Below are positions 23,308 to 36,230 of a DNA stretch of 64,000 nucleotides, in pieces. The position numbers and the translations under genes were made by a program. Origin of the DNA: Zingiber officinale. Lineage: Eukaryota; Streptophyta; Magnoliopsida; Zingiberales; Zingiberaceae. Each line of letters opens with the position of its first letter. The stretch's first letter is position 1. A model generated the notes under the pieces. The model was not told where the DNA came from. It saw nothing but the letters and a program-made list of their open reading frames with translations, and did not search any database. The stretch spans positions 34,385,511 through 34,449,510 of the forward strand of contig NC_056000.1 in the NCBI RefSeq assembly GCF_018446385.1, given 5' to 3'.

Positions 23308-26300
23308 TGTAACGACCACCCTTCTTACTACTACTACACTCTAAGGATGACCGTTACTTGACTACTAACTCTACTTAACCGGTATGATAAAAATCTTTAG
23401 GAAAACCCTACCGAAAAATTTCGGCAGAGTCTCCCCTGTACCGGTGACCATATCCGTAAATACATACAGAGTATACTCAGCCACAGGCGGCTGGAACATA
23501 TAATTTCACAACCACGCAGTATAATAGCACAATAAAAATATGAAACTACTCTAGCAATGGCAAACAACCGTATCACTCCAACAATAGGAGGTATCAAACT
23601 ACAAATGCGGAAATAAACTCAATTTCAATATAACATTAAAAGAGAACTAAAGGAAAAGTCTTGACAATTTTGCCAGCTAATTCTGGATCTCTCCATAGTC
23701 CTGGCATCACACACACTGTCACAACATCTCCTTGTCGCCTTCTTCCTTATACTTTAGCTTTTCCTTTATCTGCAGTAGGAGGCAAATAGTATCTATAAGC
23801 TAAAAGCTTAGTGAGCGCTATCCTACTCACAAAAACTCGATATGCATGTATATAAATAAAAACATGCTAAAACTGAATGCTAACATGTAAAGCTACTCAT
23901 GCTCATAAATAGCAAAGAAATCAACTAACTGAAAAGCTAACATGTATAGCTACTCATGCTCATAAATAGCAAAGGAATCATGCTAACTGAAATACTAAAC
24001 ATGTATAGCTAATCATGCTCATAAACCAATAAAGGAATCATACTAACTGAAATACTAAACATGTACAACTAATCATGCTCATAAATAGCGAAGAAACTAA
24101 CTGAAAAGCTAACATGTAAAGATAATCATGCTCATAAATAGCAAAGAAACTAACTAAAAAGCTAACATGTAAAGCTAATCATAGAACTATCATGTGTATC
24201 AACGAGAAACTGAATTGATACCTAAGCTAAACTAATTAATGCTAAACTGAGTCTAACTTGTATTCACATAACTAATTTGTGAAGTTTTGAAAACTATTTA
24301 CATAATAGATTAAAATAATAATCATGCTGCTGATGGGCCCGGCAACTGTACTTGCTGTGCGCGCATCCCTAACTAAACCCGGGATTGCAAGTTCCGAGTC
24401 TAGTAGGGTTTACTAGGTTATCTAAACCTAGGGACGACTGTGGGAGCCCAACCCAATGGATATCTAATCCAGTACAGTGCCACTGCTGAAAATAAAATAC
24501 TGATTTCATAGCTAATTTTCTTACCTTGCTTTAACTAGGTTATATGAACCTAAAACTAGGTTATCTGAACCTAGAGGCGACTGTGGGAGCCCACCCATTG
24601 GACCGTAGTCCCATATAAGCTGAAGCAAGACTAAATAAGTTATTTTAAATGCTTCTACTGCATTTACTGAGCTATTAAAATGTCTACTGTAGCATTATAT
24701 TGAGCTAAGCATTTTATCAAGCACTTGGGGTGCACTAGAACACACTCTACGTACTGAAAATCTGTATACAAAGCTTAACATAGATCTGCATGTAAAGCTT
24801 AATAAAAATCTGCATACTCAGTTTATCAAAATCTGCATACTAAGCTTATCTAAAATCTGCATGCAATACTTATGAAAATCTGCTTATTAAAAATCTGCAT
24901 ACTTTACTTATAAAAATCTGCATGCTATAAAAATAGAACTGCTCATGTTATTCCAATAGCAAATAGGAAACTAGAACAACTTAAGCATGCTGTGAAAGTA
25001 AAACAACTTAAGCACACAAAGAGATCTAACTATACTAAAATTCTGCACTATACTACTAAATTCTGCATACTATAAGCTTAACAACAATCTGTTCTAAAAT
25101 TAAAATTCTGCATACAAGCTTATTCAAAAATCTGCATTCAAGCTTAATAGAAATCTGCATTCATGACTAGTAAAAATCTGCACACTAGTACTTAATGAAA
25201 TCTACACATATTCAGCAAAATATCATGCTTACTGAATAACAAAGAGGCTAAATCTGCAATGCCATTAAACAGGACTGATCATGTTTGTTAAATAGCAAAG
25301 AAAACTAATACCACGTACTTAGATTAAAGGCTGTTCGTGCCCTCTAACTAGCACAAAAAGGTCTAAATAGAAAATGCTAAAACATAGGGCTGTTCGTGCC
25401 CATTAATGGCACAAAACTATTAAAAACTTTGCTGGAATTCTATAAAAGAAACTAACTTTGCTTTACTTACAACAACCCATAAATCTCTAAAGGTCTACTA
25501 GACACAAACCATTTTACTGCATAATTCATTAAAGAAACTCATTCTTATACATGGCAACAAAAAGGTTTAAAACTACATGGTAACAGGAAAGAAGAAGAAA
25601 CTGTACAGGCTGACTAAAAGTACTAAAACTATGAGCTAAATGAGAATTAACAAATTCTGAAATAGAGAGCTCTGTAAATTTAGTATGAGCTAAACTTGAC
25701 ATGGAACAAATTCTAAAAGAATAAAGTACTGCTCAATGTGCAATTTGTTCATGCACGTCTAAACTTGTTCACATCGAGACTTTCATAAAGCAACAGAGAA
25801 CTTTTAGGGCAAAACATGCTGCGGCAGAACTTCAAAAGCCTCACATTTTACAGGAAATAAAGGTTGAACTAAAGATTCAAGAACTACCCTTATTGCTCTA
25901 GGAATCCCGATTTATACAGCCTTCCGGAAACAAAGAAAGGAATCAAAAACTCTTAGCAAACTCAAATCTCTGTACAGCATGTTTCAAAGCAAAGAAGGAG
26001 AAAACAAAGCTCGGAACAACTCCTACTGCAGGTGAGAAGCAACTCACCTTCGTTTCCTTGATTCACAGCCGAAGGAGGAACCTTCTAGTGCTTCTAGGGC
26101 TCGGGTGAAGTTGAAATCGGGGCCTCTTCCTCGCTCATGGCTTCCTTCTTGACGAGCGACCTCGGATCGACGAAGAACTCCCGGAGTTCGCCCCTCGCCG
26201 GCCGCCGGAGGGATGCCCTAGCTGCGGCTTGTTTCCGCCCGGGCTTCCCTTGTCGCGCGAGAGAGGGAAAGGATTCGGGAAAAAAAGAAAACTTAATTCT

Positions 26301-26762
26301 TTTCTTATAACTAGGGTTTCAATCATAACATATATATATAGATCTCGCACCCTACCTTTTCGCGAAATACTCGCGGAAGAGTTGGTTGGCTGCGGTTTTG
26401 ACCAAGTCAAGAGCCCCGGGTTCAATTCTCGGCTGCTACCTCTTTTTCTTCCTTTTATTTCTATTATCTAACTACGGCTTAAGAATATTTCGCACCATAT
26501 ATATTTAACAAAACTTGCTTAGACCAGATGGTTGGCTGCATCCGATTAGAACCTGGTTCGGGTTCGAGGTCTTGGGTTCAAAACCCGGCTTCAACACTTT
26601 CTTTTTAAAACTTCTTTCTCTTGGTAAAAATACCAAAGGAACTCCAAAAATTCCATAAAAATACTCTAAAAATTTCTAAAAATCTCTAGAATTTTTCTAT
26701 AGCATTTCTAGATTTTTATAAGGACTTTTAGAACTCGAAATAGGGAAAATTGGGTCGTTACA
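23308..26762. mobile_element. Solo LTR D, probably Ty3/gypsy Tekay/Del type (3455 bp)
   Basis: Perfect inverted ends TGTAACGACC and GGTCGTTACA, with the exact 5-bp duplication ATTCT (23303-23307, 26763-26767). The TGTAACGACC border and multi-kilobase size are typical of Tekay/Del chromovirus LTRs (family knowledge; not searched). There is no coding region. It includes a roughly 60-bp tandem array (23880-24190), scattered AAATCTGCATAC motifs (24760-25200), and two tRNA-B-box-like patches near 26410 and 26570. It interrupts the gag of A, so it is younger than A. Confidence 0.85.
23880..24190. repeat. About 60-bp imperfect tandem repeat inside solo LTR D
   Basis: About five to six units built on CTAATCATGCTCATAAATAG followed by CAAAGAAACTAACTGAAAAG and CTAACATGTA, with small indels between units. 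Confidence 0.8.
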
Positions 26763-26801
26763 ATTCTGTTGAAGTATGATGGACAGTGGGTTGAAAGTCA
26801 T

Positions 26802-29800
26802 CCTAAGAATCACTAATAACTTTTGGTCAGAACTCTAAATTTAGAATAATATTGATTCCTCAAACAATACTATTTTAAATTAACCAACACCTCAAAACAC
26901 CGTGAATTTTGTATGCCACGATAGTGTGGACGTATACAAATTCATCATCTGTAAAAGGAGGGTTTTATCCCATTAATTTTATTATCTTGTCAACCTAACT
27001 TTTTGACAAATAAAATTAATAGTTGGTATCTTTTGGTCACACAAATAATAGCAGTGACTCCGATGGGAAGGATACTATTAGATGTGCCTAAGTGTATACC
27101 ATTACTTGACACTAAGTCCATTAATAAGATTGTGCCTCTTCCGATGGGGAAGATCACACGCTTTTAATTAACTTCCTATAGTCATCCAAAATGGAAGTTT
27201 GTTCTAGTGATCCACAAACAAGCTCATCCGATATGGAGGAAGGCACTCAGAGCCAACACGCAAGCTGTTAGAATGTATACTAAAAGCCTAGCTTTTGGTA
27301 TAAAAAATTTATCTAGAAATAAGAATTACATTGGTCAAATGTCTACATTTGTGATAAATGTAGTTGTTCAATTAATTTATATTGTAGATAACATGGTGTG
27401 TGGCGTCACACACAGAAGATCATTTTATCAGTACCTTATAAATTATAAACAGTAGCTCACGACCATGATGGAAAGGAACAAACCATTGAAAGGTCGTAGT
27501 GTAATTAGGTGTTAGTTTATCTTAACTATATAATTACACTAGTACACTAAGAGTATATTGAGTAGGACCATTAGAGGTCGTTTCTTTTATACTGACTGTA
27601 TAAAGGAACAAAGACCTCAGTTATTATGGAAGTGTGTGCTCTTAATCCTAATATAATAACAAGCACATATATTTGATATTTATTTCTTTAATTTATCAAT
27701 GGGTGAGATTTAGTTCGATGAATCAATAAGCCCGATAAGTTGGGAAATGATATCACTTATAGTGTGTGTTGTTGATTATAGAAGGAAACAGTGTCCTAGT
27801 AATCTAGGTTGAGAATGTTCCCAAGAGGAGCTCATAAGGATTGTCATGTTAAACCCTACAGGTGGACTTAGTCCGACATGACGATGAAGTTGAGTGGTAC
27901 TACTCTTGGAGCTAGATATTAATTAAGTGAGTTGTCAGTAACTTACTTAATTAGTGGGCATTTGTTATCTTAAACACAGGGAGATTAACACACTCATGAT
28001 AAGAAGGAGCCCAAAATGTAATTTGGGATTGGTGCGGTAGTTCAATAATAGTTCTCTAGTGGAATGAATTATTATTGATAAAATTAAGTTGTGTGTTCGG
28101 GGCGAGCACGGGATGCTTAATTTTATCGGGAGACCAAAACCAATTCCTCCTCTCGGTCCCTATCGTAGCCTCTAGTATATAGAGATTTATACCCACCGCA
28201 TACCCACCTTCTTACCCATCCAATGGGGCCGGCCAAGCTAGCTTGGAACCCAAGCTAGGGCCGGCCAAGACCAAGTGGATGAGCCATGTAGGTGGCCGGC
28301 CAAAGCTTGGGTCGCAAGCTTAGGTGGCCGGCCACTAGAATATTAAAAAGGATTTTTATTAAAATTATTTCTTATGTGGATATCATGATTTTAAAAGAGA
28401 GTTTAAAAATAAAAAAATTTCCTTTTATAGCTTTCTACAAAAGATTAAGAGAAGAGATTAATCTCTTTCCTTATTTGTAGTTTAATAGGATGGTTTTAAT
28501 TTTTGGTAAAAACTTTCCTTATTTGTAAATCATCTACATGTTTAAAAGAGAGTTTAAAATTTGAAATCTTTCCTTATTTGTTGATTAAAGTAGGATTTTA
28601 AATTTTAAGAAAACTTTCCTTTTTAACCATGTTCATGATTTAAAAGAGAGTTTAAAATTAAATATTCTCTTTTATAAGTTTCTACAAAAGATTAAGAAAA
28701 GATTTGATATCTTTCCTTATTTGTAGATTAAAAGAGATTTTAATTTATAGAGATAACTTTCTTTTTATCCACATGTTTAAAAGAAAGATTTTAATTTATT
28801 AAATTTTCTTTTTATAAACCAATCATGAAGGGATAAAAATTATTGGAGAAATTTTTATAAATTTCTGGAAGCAAATAAGGAAGTTTTAATTGATGTTTAA
28901 AATTTTATTTGCTTGGAGATATTATTTGTTATGGCGGGCCATTGTAATTTGAAAGGAGAAAATTGTTTTAATTAAATAAATTTTCCTTTTCAATGGCAAA
29001 AGAATTAAGGAAGTTTTTATTAAATTTTTCTTATTTACCAAGACCAAGGATTATAAAAGAGGGGGTAGAGGAGACTTCAAGGCTAAGGACTCTATTCTAT
29101 TTTTCTCCCTCTTTTCCTTGGTGTGGTGGCTGGCCCTTCCCTTTCTCTTCTCTCCTCTTGTTGTGGCTGAAATCTATCATCTCTTGGAGCTTGGAGGATG
29201 TGGCCGGATCAAGGAAGGAGAAGAAGGAGAGAAAGCATGCATCCCTTGGAGCTTGGTTGGTCGAAAATTCTTCATCCTTTGAAAGTTCTTGTGCTTGGCC
29301 GAAACTTGAAGGAAGAAGGAAGAAGGTGCCTAGGTGGTTCTCATCTCGGAAGATCGTTGCCCACACAACGTCCGAGGTTAGAAGAGGAATACGGTAGAAG
29401 ATCAAGAGGTCTTTCTAAAAGGTATAACTAGTAATTTTTTTTTCCGCATCATACTAGTTATTTTTGGAAATAATACTAAATACAAGAGGCATACGATTCT
29501 AGTGTTTCGAATTTGTTTTCGATATAGTGTTCTTTTGTTTTTCTTTTCCTTGTGATTTGATTGTTCTTTTCGGTTGACCTAAAGTTATTTTAGGAAATTA
29601 AATATCAGCTTTCCTTAAAAGGTTTTGTCTAGTCGGTGGTGGTTGCTCCCATATCCAAGAAGGACATGTGCCTCGCCACGTCAGTACTGGGAACCAATTT
29701 TGGAAATTAATATTTAATGGAATTAATAACTTAGGTGATTTGGATCAAACGTGTTAAGTTCCGCAGGAGATCCAAGTCAAAACCTAAAAGAACAAATAGA

Positions 29801-30664
29801 TTAAGTTTTGGATCAAATGTGTTAAGTTCCGCAGGCGATCCAAAATTTAATTTAAAAGAACACATGGTAGCTAGGAAAAGGTTCAGACCTTTGTACAAAA
29901 TTTTTGTACAGTGGAATCTCTAGGTTTTCCGAGTAGCAACCAACACAAGCTTGTTTGCATCACTTACAAACCAGTAATGGAGACCGTGGAATTTATTTAA
30001 AATCCCTCTCCCACTTAGTTATTTATAAATGAGGAATTTTAACTATGCTAGCCTACTAGACATGTATACTAACATGCGCACACAGCACAATATAAAAGCA
30101 ATAAATGAAAAATTAATTTTCAACTATTATGGCTTTTAACTATTGTTGTTCTCCGTGTGTCGCCAACCCTAGCTTCTGCCATCTTTGGCCACTGCCACCG
30201 GGTCTAGTTGTCGCATCCATCTTGCTCCTTGTTCCACTGCGCCTCTGGTCCTCAAAAGGTTCCACGCATTGCAAGATTCGATCCGCGACATAAATAGAAT
30301 TTTACATTTTTTTGATCCTATATTCCTCGAAGGAATGTACATGTAAACTAGATCGAACATAAAATAAAAATTTACATCCATCGATCCTATATTCCATAAA
30401 AGGAATGTACATGTAACTAGATCAAAAATAAAATCCTAATAAAAACTAAATACAGCTCCTGCTGTATTTTATAATACAATCATGCACACACATATAAATG
30501 CCCTTGACATATCCAAGGGTCCAAACACACACATAAAAAACTATAAGTCATAATAGTTGGATCCTGCATCCACAAAGTTAGCACATCCTACTATTAACCT
30601 GCCTAAATTATGTATGTTATGTGCATAATTAAACTAATACCAAATACACAGAGGCAAAACCCTA
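26802..30664 (-). other. 5' leader of element A, interrupted by solo LTR E
   Basis: The untranslated leader between primer site and gag occupies 29951-30664 and 26802-27265. It is colinear with the leader of C (40089-41188). No gene seen. Confidence 0.7.
27266..29945 (+). mobile_element. Solo LTR E of the A/C/F family, opposite orientation to A (2680 bp)
   Basis: It starts TGTTAGAATG and ends AGCAACCAACA, flanked by the exact duplication CAAGC (27261-27265, 29946-29950). The uninterrupted site can be seen in element C near 40548. It lies in plus orientation, 733 bp from the minus-oriented 5' LTR of A, so the two form a large inverted repeat. It carries the family's U3 and U5 hairpins. Younger than A. 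Confidence 0.92.
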
Positions 30665-30676
30665 GCTCTGATACCA
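30665..30676 (-). promoter_or_regulatory. Primer-binding site of element A (methionine initiator tRNA)
   Basis: Minus strand reads TGGTATCAGAGC two bases inside the 5' LTR, the common copia site complementary to the 3' end of initiator tRNA-Met. Confidence 0.9.
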
Positions 30677-30678
30677 AT

Positions 30679-33065
30679 TGTTGGTTGCTACTCGGAAAAC
30701 CTAGAGGTTACACTGTACAAAAATTTTGTACAAAGGTCTGAACCTTTTCCTAGCTACCATGTGTTCTTTTAAATTAAATTTTGGATCGCCTGCGGAACTT
30801 AACACGTTTGATCCAAAACTTAATTTATTTATTCTTTTAGGTTTACACTTGGATCTCCTGCGGAACTTAACACGTTCGATCCAAATCACCTAAGTTATTA
30901 ATTCCATTAAATATTAATTTCCATAATTGGTTCCCAGTACTGACGTGGCGAAGCACATGACCTTCTTGGATATGGGAACAACCACCACCGACTAGACAAA
31001 ACCTTTTAAGGAAAGATAATATTTAATTTCCTAAAATAACTTTAGGTTAACCAAAAGGACAATCAAATCACAAGGAAAAGAAGAAAACATAAGAACACTA
31101 CATCGAAAATAAATTCAAAATACTAGAATCGTAAGCCTCTCGTATTTGGTATTATTTCCAAAATAACTAGTATGATGTGGAAAGGAAAAATACTAGTTAT
31201 ACCTTTTAGAAAGACTTCTTGATCTTCTACCGTATTCCTCTTTTAACCTCGGACGTTGTGTGGGCAACGATCTTCCGAGATGAGAAACCACCAATGCACC
31301 TTCTTCTCCTCCTTGCTAGGTTCGGCCAAATCAAAAGCTTCACCAAGGAAGAAGAAAAAACACCAACCAAGCTCCAAGGGATGCAAGCTTTCTCTCCTTC
31401 TTCTTCTTCTTCTCCAAGTAGTATCCGGCTGCCACAAGAGCTCCAAGCAAGAAAGAGGTTTCGGCCACCACAAAGAGGAAGAGAGGGAGAGAGGATGGCC
31501 GGCCACAACACCAAGGAAAAGAGGGAGAAAATAATAGAAGTTGTAACCCATGAAGGCACCCCAACCCCTTCTTTTATATTCCTTGGCTTTGGCAAATAAG
31601 GAAATTTAATTACAATAAAATTTTCTTAACTTTCCTTGACAACAATTAATTAAGAAAAATTAAATAAAATTTCCTAATTAATTGTATGTGGTCGGCCACC
31701 TCATGTAGAACAAATAAGATAATTTTTAATCAACAATTAAAACTTCCTTATTTGTCTTTGGAAATTTTAAAAAATAAAATTTCCCTTTAAAATCCCTTCA
31801 TGGTTGATAAAAAGAAATTTCTATAATTTTAATTTTTCAACATGTGAATAATTTTCAAAGAGAAAAATAAAATATCTTTCCAATCTACAAATAAGGAAAG
31901 AGATCTAATCTCTTTTCTTAATATTTTGTAGAAGAGATATTTTAATTTTAATTATCTTTAATAAATTATATCTTCCACAAAAGAAAATTTTAAAATTAAA
32001 ATTCTTTTAAATTTAATGGGGGCCGGCCACCTAAGCTTGGGTTCAAGCTAGGGCCGGCCACCCATGAATCAAGGGTTGGCCGACCCTAGCTTGAACCACA
32101 AGCTAGCTTGGCCAGCCCCCTTATCATGGGTATGAAGGTGGGTATAGTACTCTATAAATAAGATGCTACGATAGGGACCGAAAGGTGGAATTGGTTTTGG
32201 TCTCCCGATAAAATTAAGCATCCCGTGTTCGCCCCGAACACACAACTTAATTTTATCAATAATAATTCATTCCACTAGAGAACTATTATTGAACTACCGC
32301 ACCAATTCCAAATTATATTTTTGGGCTCCTTCTTATTATGAGTGTGTTAGTCTCCCTGTGTTTAAGATGTCAAATGTCCACTAATTAAGTGAGTTACTGA
32401 CAACTCATTTAATTAATATCTTAATCCAAGAATAGTACCACTCAACCTTATCGTCATGTCGGACTAAGTCCACCTGCAGGGTTTAACATGACAATCTTTA
32501 TGAGCTCATCTTGGGGACATTATCAACCTAGATTACTAGGACACAGTTTCCTTATATAATCAAGAACACACACTATAAGTGATATCATTTCCCAACTTAT
32601 CGGGCTTATTGATTCATCGAACTAAATCTCACCCATTGATAAATTAAAGAAATAAATATCAAATATATGTGCTTGTTATTATATTAGGATTAAGAGCACA
32701 CACTTCCATAATAACTGAGGTCTTTGTTTCTTTATAAAGTCAGTATAAAAGAAACGACCTCTAATGGTCCTACTCAATACACTCTAAGTGTACTAGTGTA
32801 ATTATATATAGTTAAGATAAACTAATTCCTAATTACACTACGACCTTCCAATGGTTTGTTCCTTTCTATTTTGGTCGTGAGCTACTGTTTATAATTTATA
32901 AGGTACTGATAACATCATCTTCTGCATGTGACACCACATACTATGTTATCTACAATATAAATTAATTGAACAACTACAAACAAATGTAGATAATTTGACC
33001 AAATGTGATTCTTTATTCAAAATAAATGTTTACAAAAGCTTAGGCTTTCAGTATACCCTCCAACA
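30679..33065 (-). repeat. Element A 5' LTR (2387 bp)
   Basis: Same borders as the 3' LTR and close to it in sequence. It would hold the promoter driving the element on the minus strand. The U3 hairpins lie at 32207-32291. Confidence 0.9.
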
Positions 33066-33070
33066 TAATC

Positions 33071-33103
33071 ATCATATGATTGACTCTAGGGCTCTAACTA
33101 ACA
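33071..33103 (-). repeat. Remaining tip of element B 3' LTR
   Basis: These 33 bases, ending CTAACTAACA, complete the LTR interrupted by A. They are followed by the purine tract of B at 33104-33113. Confidence 0.85.
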
Positions 33104-33123
33104 ATCTCCCACTAGCACTAGTG

Positions 33124-33992
33124 TCAATCAGTGGAGGCTCTAAGGCCTAATGACCTAGTGTGACCATCATGCTTTCTTTGTGCCAAAGCCTTGGTCAAGG
33201 GATCTGCGAAGTTAGCTTCTGTGGGAACTCTACAAATCTTCACATCTCCTCTATCGATGATCTCTCGAATGAGATGGAAGCGTCGTAGTATGTGTTTAGT
33301 CCGCTGGTGTGAGCGAGGTTCCTTATCCTGTGCAATTACTCCATTGTTGTCATAATAGAGCTCAATAGGATCTGCTATGCTAGGAACCACCCCAAGCTCA
33401 GTAATGAACTTGCGGATCCAAACTGCCTCCTTTGTGCTTCTGATGCAGCAATATACTCGGCCTCTGTTGTAGAATCAGCGACTGTGTCATGCTTCGAACT
33501 CTTCCAGCTCACAGCACCACCATTTATGCAAAACACGAACCCAGACTACGATCGATAATCATCCTGGTCAGTTTGGAAGCTAGCATCACTGTAACCCTTT
33601 ACAGCTAGCTCGTCATCGTCTCCATATATCAAGAAATATTCTTTAGTCCTTCTCAAGTACTTAAGAATATTCTTGACCGCTATCCAGTGACTTTCACCTG
33701 GATCTGACTGGTATCTGCTCGTCATGCTCAAAGCATACGAGACATCAGGACGAGTACATAGCATGACGTACATGATAGATCCTATGGCTGAAGCATAAGG
33801 GATCTGATCCATGCGGTCTCTCTCCTCTCTAGAAGAGGGACTTTGAGTCTTCGAAAGACTCATACCATATGACATCGGCAGAAATCCCTTCTTGGAGTTC
33901 TGCATCGCAAACCGTAGTAGTACCTTGTCAATATATGTACTCTGATTTAGGCCAAGCACTCTCTTAGATCTATCTCTATAGATCTGTATGTC
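33124..33992 (-). pseudogene. Element B pol: end of RT and RNase H
   Basis: Segment 33959-33546 reads LGLNQSTYIDKVLLRFAMQN, LCTRPDVSYALSMTSRYQS and HWIAVKNILKYLRRTKEYF (RT-RNase H connection). Segment 33390-33124 reads ELYYDNNGVIAQDKEPRSHQ and VPTEANFADPLTKAL (RNase H end). A frameshift and stops lie between, near 33,420-33,545. It is separated from the RT start by element C, whose TAGAA duplication lies at 33993-33997 and 43402-43406. Confidence 0.85.
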
Positions 33993-33997
33993 TAGAA

Positions 33998-36209
33998 TGT
34001 TGGTTGCTACTCGGAAAACCTATAGGTTCCACTGTACAAAAATTTTGTACAAAGGTCTGAACCTTTCCCTAGCTACCATGTGTTCTTTTAAATTAAATTT
34101 TGGATCGCCTGCGGAACTTAACACGTTTGATCCAAAACTTAATCTATTTGTTCTTTTAGGTTTTGACTTGGATCTCCTGCGGAACTTAACACGTTCGACC
34201 CAAGTCTCCTTAAGTTATTAATTCCATTAAATATTAATTTCCATAATTGGTTCCCAGTACTGACATGGCGAGGCACATGGCCTTCTTGGATATGGGAGCA
34301 ACCACCACCGACTAGACAAAACCTTTTATAGAAAGCTAATATTTAATTTCCTAAAATAACTTTAGGTTAACCAAAGAGAACAATCAAATCACAAGGAAAA
34401 GAAAAAATAAAAGAACACAATATCGAAAAACATATTCAAAATTCTAGAACGTAAGCCTCTTGTATTTGGTATTATTTCCATAAATAACTAGCATGATGCG
34501 GAAAGAGAAATTACTAGTTATACCTTGTAGAAAAACCTCTTGATCTTCTACCGTATTCCTCTTCTAACCTCGGACGTTGTGTGGGCAACGATCTTCCGAG
34601 ATGAGAAACCACCAACCACCTTCTTCTCCTCCTAGCTAGGTTCGGTCACAAAAGAAAAGCTTCACCAAGGAAGAAAATCAAAACACTAACCAAGCTCCAA
34701 GAGATGCTAGCTTTCTCTCCTTCTTCTTCTTCTTCTCCGAGTAGTATCCGGCCACCACAAGAGCTCCAAGGGGGAGAGAGAGGTTCGGCCACCACAAGAG
34801 GAAGAGAGGGAGAGGTTGGTCGGCCACACCAAGGAACAAAAGAGGGAGAGAAATAATAGATGTTCTGTCTCATAAAGGCACCCTCGCCCCTTCTTTTATA
34901 TTCCTTGGCCTAGGCAAATTAGGAAATTTAATTACAATAAAATTTCCTCAATTTCCTTGACATGATTTTATTGAGAAAAATAAAATAAAATTTCCCAAAT
35001 TAAAACCAATGGCCGGCCACATCAATGAAGGAAAAAAGTAGACAAGTTTTAATCAATAATTAAAACTTCCTAATTTGTTTCCGGAAATTTTAAAAAATAA
35101 AATTTCTCTTTAAAATCTCTTCATGGTTGATAAAAGGAAATTTCTATAATTTTAATTTTATCAACATGTGAATAATTTTTAAAGAGAAAATAAAACTTCC
35201 TAATTCATACCTAGGCCGGCCCTAGCTTGTTCCCAAGCAAGCTTGGCCGGCCCCTATTGGGTGGGTATATAAGGTGGGTATAGGTGGGTATAGAACTCTA
35301 TAAATAAGAGGCTACGATAGGGACCGAGAGGAGGAATTGGTTTTGGTCTCCTGATAAAATTAAGCATCCCGTGTTCGCCCCGAACACACAACTTAATTTT
35401 ATCAATGATAATTCATTCCACTAGAGAACTATCATTGAACTACCGCACCAATCCCAAATTACATTTTTGGGCTCCTTCTTATTATGAGTGTGTTAGTCTC
35501 CCTGTGTTTAAGATATCGAATGTCCACTAATTAAGTGAGTTACTGACAACTCATTTAATTAATATCTAAGTCCAAGAGTAGTACCACTCAACCTTATCGT
35601 CATGTCGGACTAAGTCCACCTGCAGGGTTTAACATGACAATCCTTATGAGCTCCTCTTGAGGACATTATCAACCTAGTATCTCTAAGACACAGTTTCCTT
35701 CTATAATCAACAACACACACTATAAGTGATATCATTTCCCAATTTATCGGGCTTGTTGATTTATCGAACTAAATCTCACCCATTGATAAATTAAAGAAAT
35801 TAATATCAAATATATGTGCTTGTTATTATATTAGGATTAAGAGCACACACTTCCATAATAACCGAGGTCTTTGTTTCTTTATAAAGTCAGTATAAAAGAA
35901 ACGACCTCAAATGGTCCTACTCAATACACTCTGAGTGTACTAGTGTAATTATACAGTCAAGATAAACTGACACCTAATTACACTACGACCTTCTAATGGT
36001 TTGTTCCTTTCCATTTTGGTCGTGAGCTACTGTTTATAATTTATAAGGTACTGATAATATCATCTTCTGTATGTGACACCACATACTATATTATCTTCAA
36101 TATAAATTAATTGAACAACTACAACTAAATGTAGAAAATTTGACCAAATGTGATTCTTTATTCATAATGAATGTTTACAAAGCTTAAGCTTTCAGTATAC
36201 ACTCCAACA
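33998..36209 (-). repeat. Element C 3' LTR (2212 bp)
   Basis: Borders TGTTGGTTGCTACTCGG...CTCCAACA. It is shorter than the LTRs of A, mainly in the AT-rich middle. The U3 hairpin pair is at 35353-35437, with arms CAATGATA/TATCATTG instead of CAATAATA/TATTATTG. Confidence 0.9.
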
Positions 36210-36230
36210 ATCTCCCACTTATACTAATGA

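Larger units (their letters stand above)
22871..26801 (-). pseudogene. Element A gag, split by solo LTR D
   Basis: The start codon is at 26801-26799. The first dozen codons run to 26763, solo LTR D intervenes, and gag resumes at 23307, reading RNLDIVLTAESYKFVLTEPC, HRKWVKADEMAWCYILASM, NNLKELFGHQDRASRQEAM and EGTPVRDHILKMMAYLNEI to a TAG at about 22908. That stop replaces the CAG seen in element C at the same place, after which the same frame continues into the zinc knuckle. It would encode the capsid (Gag) protein; the 3.5-kb insertion and the nonsense codon abolish that. Confidence 0.85.
16967..33065 (-). mobile_element. Ty1/copia retrotransposon A (16.1 kb with two nested solo LTRs)
   Basis: LTRs at 16967-19364 and 30679-33065 both begin TGTTGGTTGCTACT and end CTCCAACA. 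The flanks CAATC and TAATC are the target duplication with one mismatch, and the undisturbed site is visible in the other LTR of B near 49386. Orientation is minus. After subtracting D and E the internal region is about 5.2 kb. It carries gag, protease, integrase, RT and RNase H with only a few stops and frameshifts, the best-preserved coding set in the window, but gag is physically broken by D. Confidence 0.95.

Noticed and set aside
23880-24190. CRISPR-like regular repeats
   Set aside because: Plant genome; units are contiguous imperfect tandem repeats without unique spacers.
26135-26471. 80- and 96-codon frames within solo LTR D
   Set aside because: Overlapping on opposite strands, no recognised motif, inside a non-coding LTR.
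26400-26590. Possible tRNA genes (GGTTCAATTC and GGTTCGGGTTCGAGG boxes)
   Set aside because: No cloverleaf could be built around them. They are probably LTR-internal patches.
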